DNA from: DATADD01 sp046262355
GTDB lineage: Bacteria > Actinomycetota > CADDZG01 > WHSQ01
Direction: 5' to 3'
NCBI GenBank assembly: GCA_046262355.1
Contig: JBHEMX010000061.1
Coordinates: 57,303 to 121,302 of the forward strand
Length of the DNA stretch: 64,000 nucleotides
The notes under the pieces are model-generated. The model did not search any database. It was not told where the DNA came from and saw nothing but the letters and a program-made list of their open reading frames with translations. The first letter of the stretch is position 1. Every line of letters begins with the position of its first letter. Made by a program: the position numbers and the translations under genes. This document shows, in pieces, positions 48,427-56,809 of the stretch.

Positions 48427-50010
48427 GTGGCGCAGAGGGTTCTGACGATCGGCTGGGACGGCGTGGACTGGAAGGTCCTGCGTCCGATGCTCGACGGCGG
48501 AGAGTTGCCGAACCTGGCCGCCCTGATCGAGCGCGGCGCTCACGGCGACTGTCTGTCGACGGTGCCGTCGCACTCATGGTGTGCGTGGCCGTCGTTCATG
48601 ACCGCGCTCAACCCGGCCGGCCACGGCGTCTTCGACATACTCGAGCACAAGCCGGGCGTGTCCAAACGCCTCCCGATCACGTATCGCTCGATCAAGGCGC
48701 GCACGATCTTCGATGACTTCACGGATGCGGGCAAGACGACGCTTGCGCTCAACATCCCGCTCACGTTCCCCACGCCTCAGATCGACGGGAAGGTCATCGC
48801 GGGCGGCGTCCTTCCGGCGAGCCGCAGCTACACGTTCCCGCGCGCGCTGCAGGAGGAGCTCGACCGCAACGCGCCGTTCCCCGTCAACGGCATGAGCTGG
48901 ACGACCTATCGCAACCGCCCCGAGTCGTTCCTCGAGGAATGCGCGGAGATCACGGCCAAGCGACAGACGGCGTTCGAGTATCTGCTGGACACGACCGATT
49001 GGGACTTCGGCGTGGTGGTTTACGTCTCGACCGACCGCATACAGCATTGCCTCATGGAGTACATACATCCGGAGCACCCGAGGTATGAGGAACTCAAGGA
49101 CTCCCCGGTAGCCAAGCAGACCCGCGCGCTATACCGGCAGCTGGACTCTGGGCTTGCTCGGCTCCTGGAGAGAACGACAGAAGAAGACCTGGTCATCTTC
49201 ATGTCCGACCACGGGCATCAGGCGTGCACGCGCACGTGCACGATGGACCGCATCCTTCAGCACGAGGGCTTCCTCGAGTTCGGCAGAGGGTCATTCGCTT
49301 TCAACCTCATCAGGTGGGGCCCCGGACGCCGCATCGCGCGGCGCCTCTATGACGTCCTGAAGCTGCACGGCAGGGTCTCGATCCCGGCTTCGCCGATCGA
49401 CTGGGGCCGAACCACTGCTTACACGAGCGTCGTCTCCACAGGCGAAGGCGTGAGCGTCAACCTCGAGGACCGCGAGCCCGAGGGTATCGTGGCCGCCGCG
49501 GACTACGAGGGGGTCCGCGACGACGTCGCCGCAGCGCTCGCCGCATTCCGCGATCCCGAGACCGGCGACGCCCCCATAGCGAAGATCTATCGCAAGGAAG
49601 AGGTGCTGTCCGGTGCCTTTTTGGACACTGCTCCCGACCTGCTGCTCGTCCCTGCACCTCTCTACTCGCTCACGCACGCGAAGGGGATGGTGGAGGCTGC
49701 CGACTGGCTCTCCGGCGATCATCGTCTCGAGGGCGTCATCGTCGCGACCGGACCGGAGGTCACCACCGGTCCACTGCAAGAGGTCGCCGAGCTGATCGAT
49801 CTAGGGCCGACGGCGATGGCCGCCCTCGGCGTCCCCAGCGCGATCCCCCGAGACGGCAAGGTGCTCTCGGCGCTGACGGGCCCGGACGCCGCCCTCGAAG
49901 TACGCTCGGATGCCGGCGCGGGCCGGGGCGTGACGGACGACAGCGGTCTTTCCTCGGACGAGGAAGGCGAGATCGAGGAGCATCTCAGGGGCCTCGGCTA
50001 CGTCGAGTGA
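48427..50010 (+). CDS. alkaline-phosphatase-superfamily phosphodiesterase
   Basis: This 527-residue protein has the type I phosphodiesterase/nucleotide pyrophosphatase fold: GWDGVDWKVLRPMLDGGELPNL at the N-terminus, the nucleophile region WPSFMTALNPAGHG, VVYVSTDRIQHC and MSDHGHQ as metal ligands. Substrates may be nucleotides or phosphodiesters. TACTCT (48414-48419) is 7 bases before the GTG with no Shine-Dalgarno, indicating a leaderless message. Confidence 0.85.
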   Translation: MAQRVLTIGWDGVDWKVLRPMLDGGELPNLAALIERGAHGDCLSTVPSHSWCAWPSFMTALNPAGHGVFDILEHKPGVSKRLPITYRSIKARTIFDDFTDAGKTTLALNIPLTFPTPQIDGKVIAGGVLPASRSYTFPRALQEELDRNAPFPVNGMSWTTYRNRPESFLEECAEITAKRQTAFEYLLDTTDWDFGVVVYVSTDRIQHCLMEYIHPEHPRYEELKDSPVAKQTRALYRQLDSGLARLLERTTEEDLVIFMSDHGHQACTRTCTMDRILQHEGFLEFGRGSFAFNLIRWGPGRRIARRLYDVLKLHGRVSIPASPIDWGRTTAYTSVVSTGEGVSVNLEDREPEGIVAAADYEGVRDDVAAALAAFRDPETGDAPIAKIYRKEEVLSGAFLDTAPDLLLVPAPLYSLTHAKGMVEAADWLSGDHRLEGVIVATGPEVTTGPLQEVAELIDLGPTAMAALGVPSAIPRDGKVLSALTGPDAALEVRSDAGAGRGVTDDSGLSSDEEGEIEEHLRGLGYVE

Positions 50011-50073
50011 CCGGGGGATGTTTCCCACGGTGAGCGTTGCGTCGGGATGGATCGAAGAGGCGAGGAGGAACGC

Positions 50074-51024
50074 GTGCGGGCGCGCAGGTCTTGTCTGTCG
50101 GTGCCGGGCTCGAGCCCCAAGATGTTGTCCAAGGCACCTTCTCTGGCGGCCGACGAGGTCTTCATGGACCTGGAGGACTCCGTCGCTCCCGGGGCGAAAG
50201 AGGACGCACGCGCCAACATCATCGACGCTCTGAACGTCAACGACTGGGGCGACAAGACCGTCGTCGTACGGATCAACTCGATCGATACGCGCTGGGCCGC
50301 GGACGACGTCAAGACGGTTGTCGAGGCCGCGGGTGATCGCCTCGACTGCATCATGGTCCCGAAGGTTCAGCATGCGCACGAGGTCATGTTCGTCGACCAC
50401 ATGCTGCGCATGATCGAAGCCAACACCGGCCGAGAGAAGAAGATCGGCATCGAGGCCCAGATCGAGACGGCGAGCGGCCTCGAGAACGCCTTCGCCATAG
50501 CTCGCTCGTCGCCGAGGCTCGAGACGCTCATCTTCGGACCCGCCGACATGAGCGCTTCGCTGGGGCTTCCAACGGTGACGGCCGGGCTTCCGATGCCGGG
50601 CTATCCGGGGGACCACTGGCACTGGGTGCTGGAGCGGATCCTGGTGGCGGCGCGAGCAGCGGGGCTACAGGCGATCGATGGTCCGTACCTGTTGATCAAG
50701 GACCTCGACGGGTTCAGGGACATGGCGCTGCGGGCGAAGGCGCTCGGTTACGACGGCAAGTGGGCCCTGCACCCGGGACAGGTCGACGTGCTCAACGAGG
50801 TCTTCACGCCCCCGCAGGACGACTACGACAAGGCGGAGGCGCTTCTAGAGTCCTACAGGCGCTCGACCGAGGTGGACAAGCGGGGAGCGGTCATGTTCGG
50901 CGTGGAGATGATCGACGAGGCCTCGCGCAAGATGGCGCTACAGCTGGCCGAGCGCGGGCGCGCGGCCGGTCTCCAGGTGGGCAAGAGGCTGGCGGACTTC
51001 GAGAGCGAGTGGGCCGAGTCTTGA
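50074..51024 (+). CDS. HpcH/HpaI-family CoA lyase (malyl-CoA lyase-like)
   Basis: This 316-residue TIM-barrel lyase of the citrate-lyase-beta/malyl-CoA lyase group has LSVPGSSPKML, DEVFMDLEDSVAPGAK, IGIEAQIETASGLENAF and FGPADMSASLGL. It cleaves or forms C-C bonds of CoA esters such as malyl-CoA or beta-methylmalyl-CoA. GTG 50074 has GGAGG 5 bases ahead. A 4-base TTGA overlap joins it to an acyl-CoA dehydrogenase. Confidence 0.85.
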   Translation: MRARRSCLSVPGSSPKMLSKAPSLAADEVFMDLEDSVAPGAKEDARANIIDALNVNDWGDKTVVVRINSIDTRWAADDVKTVVEAAGDRLDCIMVPKVQHAHEVMFVDHMLRMIEANTGREKKIGIEAQIETASGLENAFAIARSSPRLETLIFGPADMSASLGLPTVTAGLPMPGYPGDHWHWVLERILVAARAAGLQAIDGPYLLIKDLDGFRDMALRAKALGYDGKWALHPGQVDVLNEVFTPPQDDYDKAEALLESYRRSTEVDKRGAVMFGVEMIDEASRKMALQLAERGRAAGLQVGKRLADFESEWAES

Positions 51025-52193
51025 TCGAGCTCACCGAGACGCAGAAGGCGATCGTCGAGACCGTGCGCGACTTCGTCGACAACGAGGTGATCCCGGTTGC
51101 CGAGGAGCTCGAGCACCGCGATGAGTTTCCCGACAGGATCTATGAGGGCATGCGCGCGATGGGGCTCTTCGGGCTCACCGTCCCCGAGGAGTACGGGGGG
51201 ATCGGAGAATCCCTCACCACCTATGCGCTCACCGTCGTCGAGCTGGCGCGCGGATGGATGAGCCTGTCGGGCATCCTCAACACCCACTTCATGGGGTGTT
51301 ACCTGATCAACAAGTTCGGGACCCCCGAGCAGAAAAACAGACTGCTTCCCCGCATGGCGGCGGGCGACGTGCGAGCGGCGCTCGCGATGAGCGAGCCGGA
51401 GGCCGGCTCTGACGTTCAGGCGATCCGCGCCAAGGCGATCCGAGACGGCGACGACTTCGTGGTGAACGGTCAGAAGATGTGGCTCACCAATGGGCTCCGA
51501 GCAGGCATCGTCATGACGCTGGTCAAGACCGATCCGGAGGCAGATCCACCCCACAAGGGCATGAGCATGCTGATAGTGGAGAAGGAGCCGGGCAACCCGC
51601 GCCCGGCTCCGGGCCTCGACTGCGGCAAGAACATCGAAAAGATGGGCTACAAGGGCATCGAAACCATCGAGATGACCTTCAACGACTTTCGCACCCCGGT
51701 CTCTTCCCTTCTCGGCCCCCACGAGGGCCGGGGGTTCCCCCAGGTCCTCGACGGTATCGAGGTGGGGCGCGTGAACGTCGCGGCGCGCGCCGTCGGGGTC
51801 GCGACGCGCGCCTTCGAGGAAGCCATCCGGTATGCGCAGCAGCGCAAGGCCTTCGGCAAGCCGATAGCGCAGCACCAGGCGATCCAGATCCACCTTGCGG
51901 AGATGGCGACGACGCTGGAGGCGGCGAAGCTCATGCTGTACTCGGCCGCCCAACGAAAGTCCGGCGGCGAGCGTTCCGACCTCGAGGCCGGCATGGCGAA
52001 GCTGTTCGCCTCAGAGGCGTGTCATGACATCGTGCTCAAGTCGCTGCGCGTGCATGGGGGCTACGGGTACTCGAAGGAGTTCACGATCGAGCGCCTCTAT
52101 CGCGACGCGCCGTTCCTTCTGATCGGCGAGGGCACCTCGGAGATCCAGAAGACGGTAATCGCGCGTCGCCTGCTGGAGAAGTACAAGATCTAG
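51021..52193 (+). CDS. acyl-CoA dehydrogenase
   Basis: This 390-residue flavoprotein oxidises an acyl-CoA to the enoyl-CoA. It shows LTVPEEYGG, AMSEPEAGSD, KMWLTNG, the ARKAFG-type YAQQRKAFGKPIAQHQ and the C-terminal LRVHGGYGYSKEFTIERLYRDA. TTG 51021 overlaps the lyase stop (TTGA); a GTG at 51009 is an alternative. Coupling with a malyl-CoA-lyase-like enzyme hints at a branched or dicarboxylic acyl-CoA route, but this is inference. Confidence 0.88.
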   Translation: MIELTETQKAIVETVRDFVDNEVIPVAEELEHRDEFPDRIYEGMRAMGLFGLTVPEEYGGIGESLTTYALTVVELARGWMSLSGILNTHFMGCYLINKFGTPEQKNRLLPRMAAGDVRAALAMSEPEAGSDVQAIRAKAIRDGDDFVVNGQKMWLTNGLRAGIVMTLVKTDPEADPPHKGMSMLIVEKEPGNPRPAPGLDCGKNIEKMGYKGIETIEMTFNDFRTPVSSLLGPHEGRGFPQVLDGIEVGRVNVAARAVGVATRAFEEAIRYAQQRKAFGKPIAQHQAIQIHLAEMATTLEAAKLMLYSAAQRKSGGERSDLEAGMAKLFASEACHDIVLKSLRVHGGYGYSKEFTIERLYRDAPFLLIGEGTSEIQKTVIARRLLEKYKI

Positions 52194-52307
52194 TTGGCGG
52201 TCGCAAGTAGCGCCATTATCGACGACTTCTGGCGCTACGTTGAGCGCGAGGAGCGTCGCCCCTCCCTGCGGGAACCGGAAGAGGAGTCGCCGGACGGCCG
52301 CCTCTGC

Positions 52308-52772
52308 TTAGTCGAGATCTCCTGCCTCGATGCGCTCGAGGCGGCGGTCTCTGACCAGCTTGTGACCGGTGAGCACCTGGAGCCTTTCGGGCTCCTCGAG
52401 ACCCTGCGCGACGAGACTGAGAAGGTCCCGCAGGGAGATGATCCCTACGACCCGCCCGTCATCGGTGACGACCGGGAGATGACGGAACCACTTCTGGAAC
52501 ATGATCTCCGCCGCCTCGCGCAGCTGCGTGTCCGGCGCGATCGTCACGACCTCGGTCGTCATCACGTCGCGCAGGCTTACCGCCTTGGGATCGCGTCCGT
52601 CCGCTACGGTTCTCAGAACGTCGCGCTCCGTGACGATCCCGGTGAGCTGATCGCCCTCCATCACGAGCAGCGAGCCGGTCTGCTCGCTGTGCATCTTGGC
52701 CGATGCCTCGGCGAGGGTGTCCTCCGGGGAATCGGTTACCGCAGCGGCCGTCATGAGGTCGGAGATGTTCAC
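52308..52772 (-). CDS. two-CBS-domain protein
   Basis: This 154-residue protein consists of paired CBS domains: ISDLMTAAAVTDSPEDTLAEASAKM ... GIVTERDVLRTVAD and LRDVMTTEVVTIAPDTQLREAAEIM ... GIISLRDLLSLV. Such stand-alone pairs bind adenosyl ligands and signal energy state. GTG 52772 follows the minus-strand TAGAAT (52785-52780) by 7 bases: leaderless. The longer open frame upstream belongs to the divergent gene. The 114 bases between the acyl-CoA dehydrogenase stop and this gene's end hold nothing I can name. Confidence 0.88.
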   Translation of the reverse strand: MNISDLMTAAAVTDSPEDTLAEASAKMHSEQTGSLLVMEGDQLTGIVTERDVLRTVADGRDPKAVSLRDVMTTEVVTIAPDTQLREAAEIMFQKWFRHLPVVTDDGRVVGIISLRDLLSLVAQGLEEPERLQVLTGHKLVRDRRLERIEAGDLD

Positions 52773-52779
52773 GTCGAGG

Positions 52780-52789
52780 ATTCTAGACT
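52780..52789. promoter_or_regulatory. overlapping divergent -10 boxes
   Basis: ATTCTAGACT contains TAGAAT on the minus strand (52785-52780) and TAGACT on the plus strand (52784-52789), sharing two base pairs. Each lies 6-7 bases before a start codon: GTG 52772 of the CBS gene and ATG 52796 of the LLM gene. RNA polymerase can probably open only one direction at a time. Confidence 0.7.
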
Positions 52790-52795
52790 GCCCCG

Positions 52796-53809
52796 ATGCG
52801 ATTAGGGATAGCCTTGCCCCATTACGACACGAGTCTGTCGGGCCGGGACGTGTCGTGGGACGGGATCCGGCGCGCCGCACAGACCGCAGAGTCGTGCGGT
52901 CTGGACTCGGTGTGGGTCTCGGACCACCTGTTCCTGGATTGGGCGAGATACGGCGGTCCCGACACCCCCCAGGGCGCCTTCGAGTGCTGGACCACGCTCA
53001 CGGCGGTGGCGGCGGTCACCCGGCGCGTGCGCATCGGCTCGCTCACCCTCTGCAACGACCTCCGCAACCCCGCGCTGCTGGCGAAGATGGCGGGATCGCT
53101 GGACCTTCTCTCCGGCGGCCGGCTCGACGTCGGCATGGGCGCCGGCTGGTACGAGCCCGAGTTCCGCGCCGCCGGCATCCCGTTCGATCGGGCCGGCGTC
53201 CGCATCGAGCGCCTCGGCGAGGCCGCGGAGATCGTCGCGCGCCTGCTCTCCGGTGAGGTCCTCGACTTCGAGGGGCGCCACTACACGCTACGCGGCGCGC
53301 TGTGCAGACCCCTGCCGGCTCAGTCGCCCAGGCCTCCCGTGTGGCTCGGGGGCAAGGGCGACCGGCTGCTGGCGACGGCGGCGCGCGTCGCCGACGGCTG
53401 GAACTTCTCGTGGATCGGCTCCTTCGGCACCTATCGCGAGCGCCTCGACGTCGCACGCAGAGTGTGCGAGGACGCGGGACGAGATCCTGCGACCCTGCGG
53501 CGTTCGGCCGGCGTCTACGTGCTCGCCGGCCGCGACGAGGCGGACGCCCGGCGGCGCTTCGAACGACTCGCGGAGAGGAGCCCGCCGGGCGTCCTGTGGG
53601 CGGCTAGTGGCGAGCGAGGAGTATCCTGGGACGAGTTCCGGCGGGCTCGCGTGGCAGGTTCGAGCGGCGAGGTGATCGACAAGCTGGGACGATTGGCCGA
53701 TCTGGGCGTCGAGGAGGCGATCTTGAGTCTCGGTGCCTTGCCGTTCCAGGTCGCGGATTTGGAAGACGTCGAGCTGGTCGGAGCGGAGATCGCGCCGGCG
53801 CTGCGGTGA
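52796..53809 (+). CDS. LLM-class F420-dependent oxidoreductase
   Basis: This 337-residue luciferase-like protein has MRLGIALPHYD, SVWVSDHLF, RIGSLTLCNDLRNPALLAKMAGSLDLLSGGRLDVGMGAGW, and PPVWLGGKGDRLL. It is a paralogue of the protein at 1806-2801, and the substrate is unknown. It starts at ATG 52796, 6 bases after TAGACT, shared with the divergent CBS gene. Confidence 0.87.
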   Translation: MRLGIALPHYDTSLSGRDVSWDGIRRAAQTAESCGLDSVWVSDHLFLDWARYGGPDTPQGAFECWTTLTAVAAVTRRVRIGSLTLCNDLRNPALLAKMAGSLDLLSGGRLDVGMGAGWYEPEFRAAGIPFDRAGVRIERLGEAAEIVARLLSGEVLDFEGRHYTLRGALCRPLPAQSPRPPVWLGGKGDRLLATAARVADGWNFSWIGSFGTYRERLDVARRVCEDAGRDPATLRRSAGVYVLAGRDEADARRRFERLAERSPPGVLWAASGERGVSWDEFRRARVAGSSGEVIDKLGRLADLGVEEAILSLGALPFQVADLEDVELVGAEIAPALR

Positions 53810-53828
53810 CGCCGACTGGAGGTAGGTG

Positions 53829-54107
53829 ATGAGTTTTCCCGGCGGTCCGGAGTTGATCATCATCCTGGTCGTGCTCCTGTTCTTGTTCGGCGCGAAGAAG
53901 CTCCCCGAGCTGGCGCGCTCGATGGGCCAGGCGAGCAAGGAGTTCAAGAGCGGCCTCAAAGAGGGCCACACGGCTCAGCCGGTCGAGGGCCCGTGTCCCT
54001 TCTGCGGTGTCGAGGTGCCCTCGGACGCGAAGTTCTGCCCCGGCTGCGCCAAGGACTCCGACGAGATCGTCGCGGAGCGCACGCGCCGGGCCTCCAAGTC
54101 CGCCTGA
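53829..54107 (+). CDS. tatA: TatA-like translocase subunit with C-terminal zinc ribbon
   Basis: This 92-residue protein is recognisable as TatA: FPGGPELIIILVVLLFLFGAKKLPELARSMGQASKEFKSG gives the membrane helix, FGxxKLPEL hinge and amphipathic helix. After these it has CPFC (56-59) and CPGC (70-73), a zinc ribbon that typical TatA lacks. TatA oligomers form the pore for folded twin-arginine substrates. ATG 53829 has GGAGG ahead. No tatC is in the window. Confidence 0.85.
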   Translation: MSFPGGPELIIILVVLLFLFGAKKLPELARSMGQASKEFKSGLKEGHTAQPVEGPCPFCGVEVPSDAKFCPGCAKDSDEIVAERTRRASKSA

Positions 54108-54159
54108 CGCTCTCCCTCACGCCCTGCAAGCCGGTGTGGGGCGCTCGGCGAGCGTCACC

Positions 54160-55041
54160 TCACCCGCTGCGGCGTGCCTCGGCGATGCGTTTCCGCGCGA
54201 TCGCCGCGTAGCCCTCGTCCGTCTCGTAGGCCGCGAAGTGCCTGCCGGTCTCGAGTGCGGCGACCGCCGTCGTCCCGGAACCGACGAACGGGTCGAGAAC
54301 GAGGTCTTCGGCATAGGAGTAGAGCTCGATGAACCGGCGCGGGAGCGCCACGGGGAACGGGGCCGGGTGTCCGACGCGGCGCGCCGATTCGGGCGCGATC
54401 TCCCACACCGACAACGTCGCTTCCAAGAACTCCGCGCGCGAGATGGTGCTGGCGCCCTTGCGCACGCGCTCCCAGCGCCCCTTCGAGGCACAGAGGCAGT
54501 ACTCGTGGGTGTCCCGCAGGATCGGGTTCGACGCCGACATCCACGATCCCCAGGCCGTCGATCCGTTGGACGACTTGTGCTTGCGCCAGATGACCTCGCC
54601 GCGCAGCAGGAAGCCGATGTCCTCCAGCAGAGCGACGATCCGGGACGACAACGAGATGTAGGGGCGCCGGCCTAGGTTGGCGACGTTGACCACGGCGCGC
54701 CCGCCGGGCTCGAGGACGCGGTAGGTCTCGGTGAAGACGCGCTCCAGCAGCGTCAGGTACTCGGGGAAGCTCGCGTCGGAGTCGTAGTCCTTGCCCACGT
54801 GGTAGGGCGGCGACGTCACCATGAGCGCCACGCAGTTGTCCGGAAGCTCGCTCATGTCCTCGGCGCTGTGGGTCCACACCTGGTCGACGCTCGGGGCCTC
54901 GTTGATCAGCGCGTCCTCGTTCGTTTCGGCCTCGACCAGGCGCCGGGAATAAAAGGCCGTGGCGTCGTGGTTCTCTCTGTTGCCCGTGCCGAAGGACCGC
55001 ATGGTCGTTCCGGTCGCCGGCGAACGTCGCTTGGGTGACAT
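54160..55041 (-). CDS. orphan site-specific DNA methyltransferase (N4-C or N6-A type)
   Basis: This 293-residue amino-methyltransferase has the catalytic TSPPY at residues 76-80 before the SAM-binding DPFVGSGTT motif near residue 258, a beta-class order. SPPY, rather than DPPY, is typical of N4-cytosine enzymes. No restriction gene is adjacent, so it is probably a regulatory or orphan methylase. ATG 55041 has GAGGA seven bases ahead; GTG 55059 is an alternative. Confidence 0.85.
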   Translation of the reverse strand: MSPKRRSPATGTTMRSFGTGNRENHDATAFYSRRLVEAETNEDALINEAPSVDQVWTHSAEDMSELPDNCVALMVTSPPYHVGKDYDSDASFPEYLTLLERVFTETYRVLEPGGRAVVNVANLGRRPYISLSSRIVALLEDIGFLLRGEVIWRKHKSSNGSTAWGSWMSASNPILRDTHEYCLCASKGRWERVRKGASTISRAEFLEATLSVWEIAPESARRVGHPAPFPVALPRRFIELYSYAEDLVLDPFVGSGTTAVAALETGRHFAAYETDEGYAAIARKRIAEARRSG

Positions 55042-55113
55042 CGCTCCATCCTCGGTCACGGCCGGCGGCTCGACCGGTCAATGGGACTTAAACCACGATA
55101 GTAAGGTGTTAAT

Positions 55114-56277
55114 ATGCCGAACTTCCGGGACCTTCTCAGCAGGGTAAGGGCCGAGATCGACGAGACCTCCCCCGAGCGGGTCCACGAGCGGCTCGACCGC
55201 GGCGACACGCCCACCCTGCTCGACGTGCGCGAGCCGGAGGAGACCCAGCACGGGATCGTCCCCGGCGCCCGCCAGCTGGGGCGCGCCCACTTCGAGAGCC
55301 GCGTCGAGGACGTCCTGCCGGACAAGGATGCCGAGGTCGTCGTCTACTGCCAGAGCGGCATCCGCAGCTCCTTCGCGGCGAAGACGCTCCTGGACCTTGG
55401 CTATCGCAACGTGTCTCACATGGCCGGCGGTTTCACGCGCTGGCGCGACCTGGACTACGGGTTCTCGCTGCCGAGGGTGCTCGACGCCGCGCAGCGTGAT
55501 CGGTACTCGAGGCACCTCGTTCTCCCGGAGGTGGGGGTGGAGGGGCAGATCAAGTTCCTCGACGCGAGCGTCCTCTGCATCGGCGCGGGAGGCCTGGGCT
55601 CGCCCGCGCTCCTGTATCTCGCCGCCGCGGGCGTCGGGACGATAGGGATCGTGGACTCCGATCACGTGGAGGCGAGCAACCTTCAGCGCCAGGTCGTTCA
55701 CAACAGCGACACGATCGGGATGCTGAAGGCCGAATCCGCCAAGCAGGCACTCACCAAGCTGAATCCGGACGTCGACGTCGCCGTGCATCCGTTCCGCATC
55801 GACTCGAGCAATGCCGAGGAGCTCATCGCCCGCTACGACATCATCATCGACGGCTGCGACAACTTCGACACCCGGTACGTGGTCAACGACGCCGCGGTCA
55901 AGCTCCGCAAGCCGGTCGTGCACGGGTCGATCTTCCGTTTCGAGGGCATGGCGTCGACGTTCATCCCGTTCGAGGGTCCGTGCTATCGCTGCCTCTATCC
56001 GGAGGCGCCGCCGCCCGAGCTGGCGCCCACCTGAGGCGAGGCCGGCGTCCTGGGCGTGCTCCCGGGAATCATCGGATCGATCCAGTGCAACGAGGCCCTC
56101 AAGCTCATCGCCGGCTACGGCGACCCGCTCGTCGGACGGCTACTGATCTTCGACGCCCAGGCGACGAGCTTCTCGGAGGTGAAGGTCCGCCGCGACCCGG
56201 CTTGCCCGACATGCGGCTCGCCGGCCGGCCCCGAGCGGTCCACCGAGCTCGAGCCCGCCGAGGACGTGCGCGTATAG
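55114..56277 (+). CDS. moeB: rhodanese-MoeB/ThiF adenylyltransferase with in-frame UGA (candidate selenoprotein)
   Basis: This is a 387-residue chain if UGA 56032-56034 is read as residue 307. Residues 1-110 are a rhodanese domain with Cys79 in VVYCQSGIRS. Residues 120-387 are the E1-like MoeB/ThiF domain, with ATP-loop GAGGLGS (157-163), R-finger NLQRQ, and zinc pairs Cys290/293 and Cys364/367. It adenylates the C-terminus of a sulfur-carrier protein, supplying sulfur for molybdopterin, thiamine or similar. Homologues read APSCAEAGVLG; here it reads APT-UGA-GEAGVLG. The frame stays open and well conserved for 81 codons after the UGA (AGVLGVLPGIIGSIQCNEALKLI), so a pseudogene is less likely. 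It is divergent from the methyltransferase. Confidence 0.8.
56048..56067 (+). promoter_or_regulatory. candidate bacterial SECIS hairpin
   Basis: TCCTGGG (56048-56054) pairs with CCCGGGA (56061-56067), 7 bp with one G-U, around the 6-base loop CGTGCT. The stem starts 13 bases and the loop 20 bases after the UGA. A G is the second loop base. These spacings agree with the bacterial selenocysteine insertion element as I know it (loop 16-37 bases away, early G in the loop). Confidence 0.6.
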
Positions 56278-56302
56278 GTCCTCGCACGACGAACGGGCGC
56301 GA

Positions 56303-56788
56303 GTGAAGGTCCTGGTTCTCGCCGACAGTCACACCATGAGGATGAGCCGGGCCCTCCCCCTTGGAGCGTGGCCCTACATCGAGTCGGCGGATCACATCCT
56401 CCATGCCGGCGACGTCTGCGACCCAGCCCTCCTGGACGAGCTGGCAACCTGCGCGCCCGTCTCCGCGGTGATCGGCAACTGCGACCCGTATGACGTCAAG
56501 GTGTGGGGCGCAGCGGCCACGGCGGCGGTGGAGCTCGGCGGAGTACGCATCGCGATGATCCACGACTCGGGGGCCCGGGCGGGTCGCAGGAAGCGGATGA
56601 GGGCGTTGTTCCCGGACGCGCGCGTGGTCGTGTTCGGACACTCTCACCTGCCGCACAACGAAGACAGGGAGGGGCTCCTTCTGTTCAATCCCGGGAGCCC
56701 GACGTGGCCGCGGCAGGCTCCGTTCCCGTCGATGGGCATCCTGTGGATAGACCACGGCGAGGTCGAGGGTGAGATCTTCCCGGTGTGA
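56303..56788 (+). CDS. YfcE-type metallophosphoesterase
   Basis: This 161-residue calcineurin-fold phosphoesterase has metal-ligand motifs LADSHTMR, HAGDVCD, VIGNCD, GHSHLP and FNPGSPTWPR. Members of this family are Mn-dependent phosphodiesterases. GTG 56303 lies 25 bases after moeB, probably the same transcript. Confidence 0.88.
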   Translation: MKVLVLADSHTMRMSRALPLGAWPYIESADHILHAGDVCDPALLDELATCAPVSAVIGNCDPYDVKVWGAAATAAVELGGVRIAMIHDSGARAGRRKRMRALFPDARVVVFGHSHLPHNEDREGLLLFNPGSPTWPRQAPFPSMGILWIDHGEVEGEIFPV

Positions 56789-56809
56789 AGCCCGCCGGGC
56801 TCCTAGAGC

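Noticed and set aside
52194..52805. Plus-strand gene between the acyl-CoA dehydrogenase and the LLM gene
   Set aside because: Most of it is antisense to the CBS protein, whose two domains are unmistakable.
55114..56277. Two separate genes (55114-56034 and 56056-56277) or a simple pseudogene
   Set aside because: The two parts are in the same frame, together make exactly one MoeB domain, and the interruption is at the conserved cysteine with a suitable hairpin. A recent nonsense mutation is not excluded.
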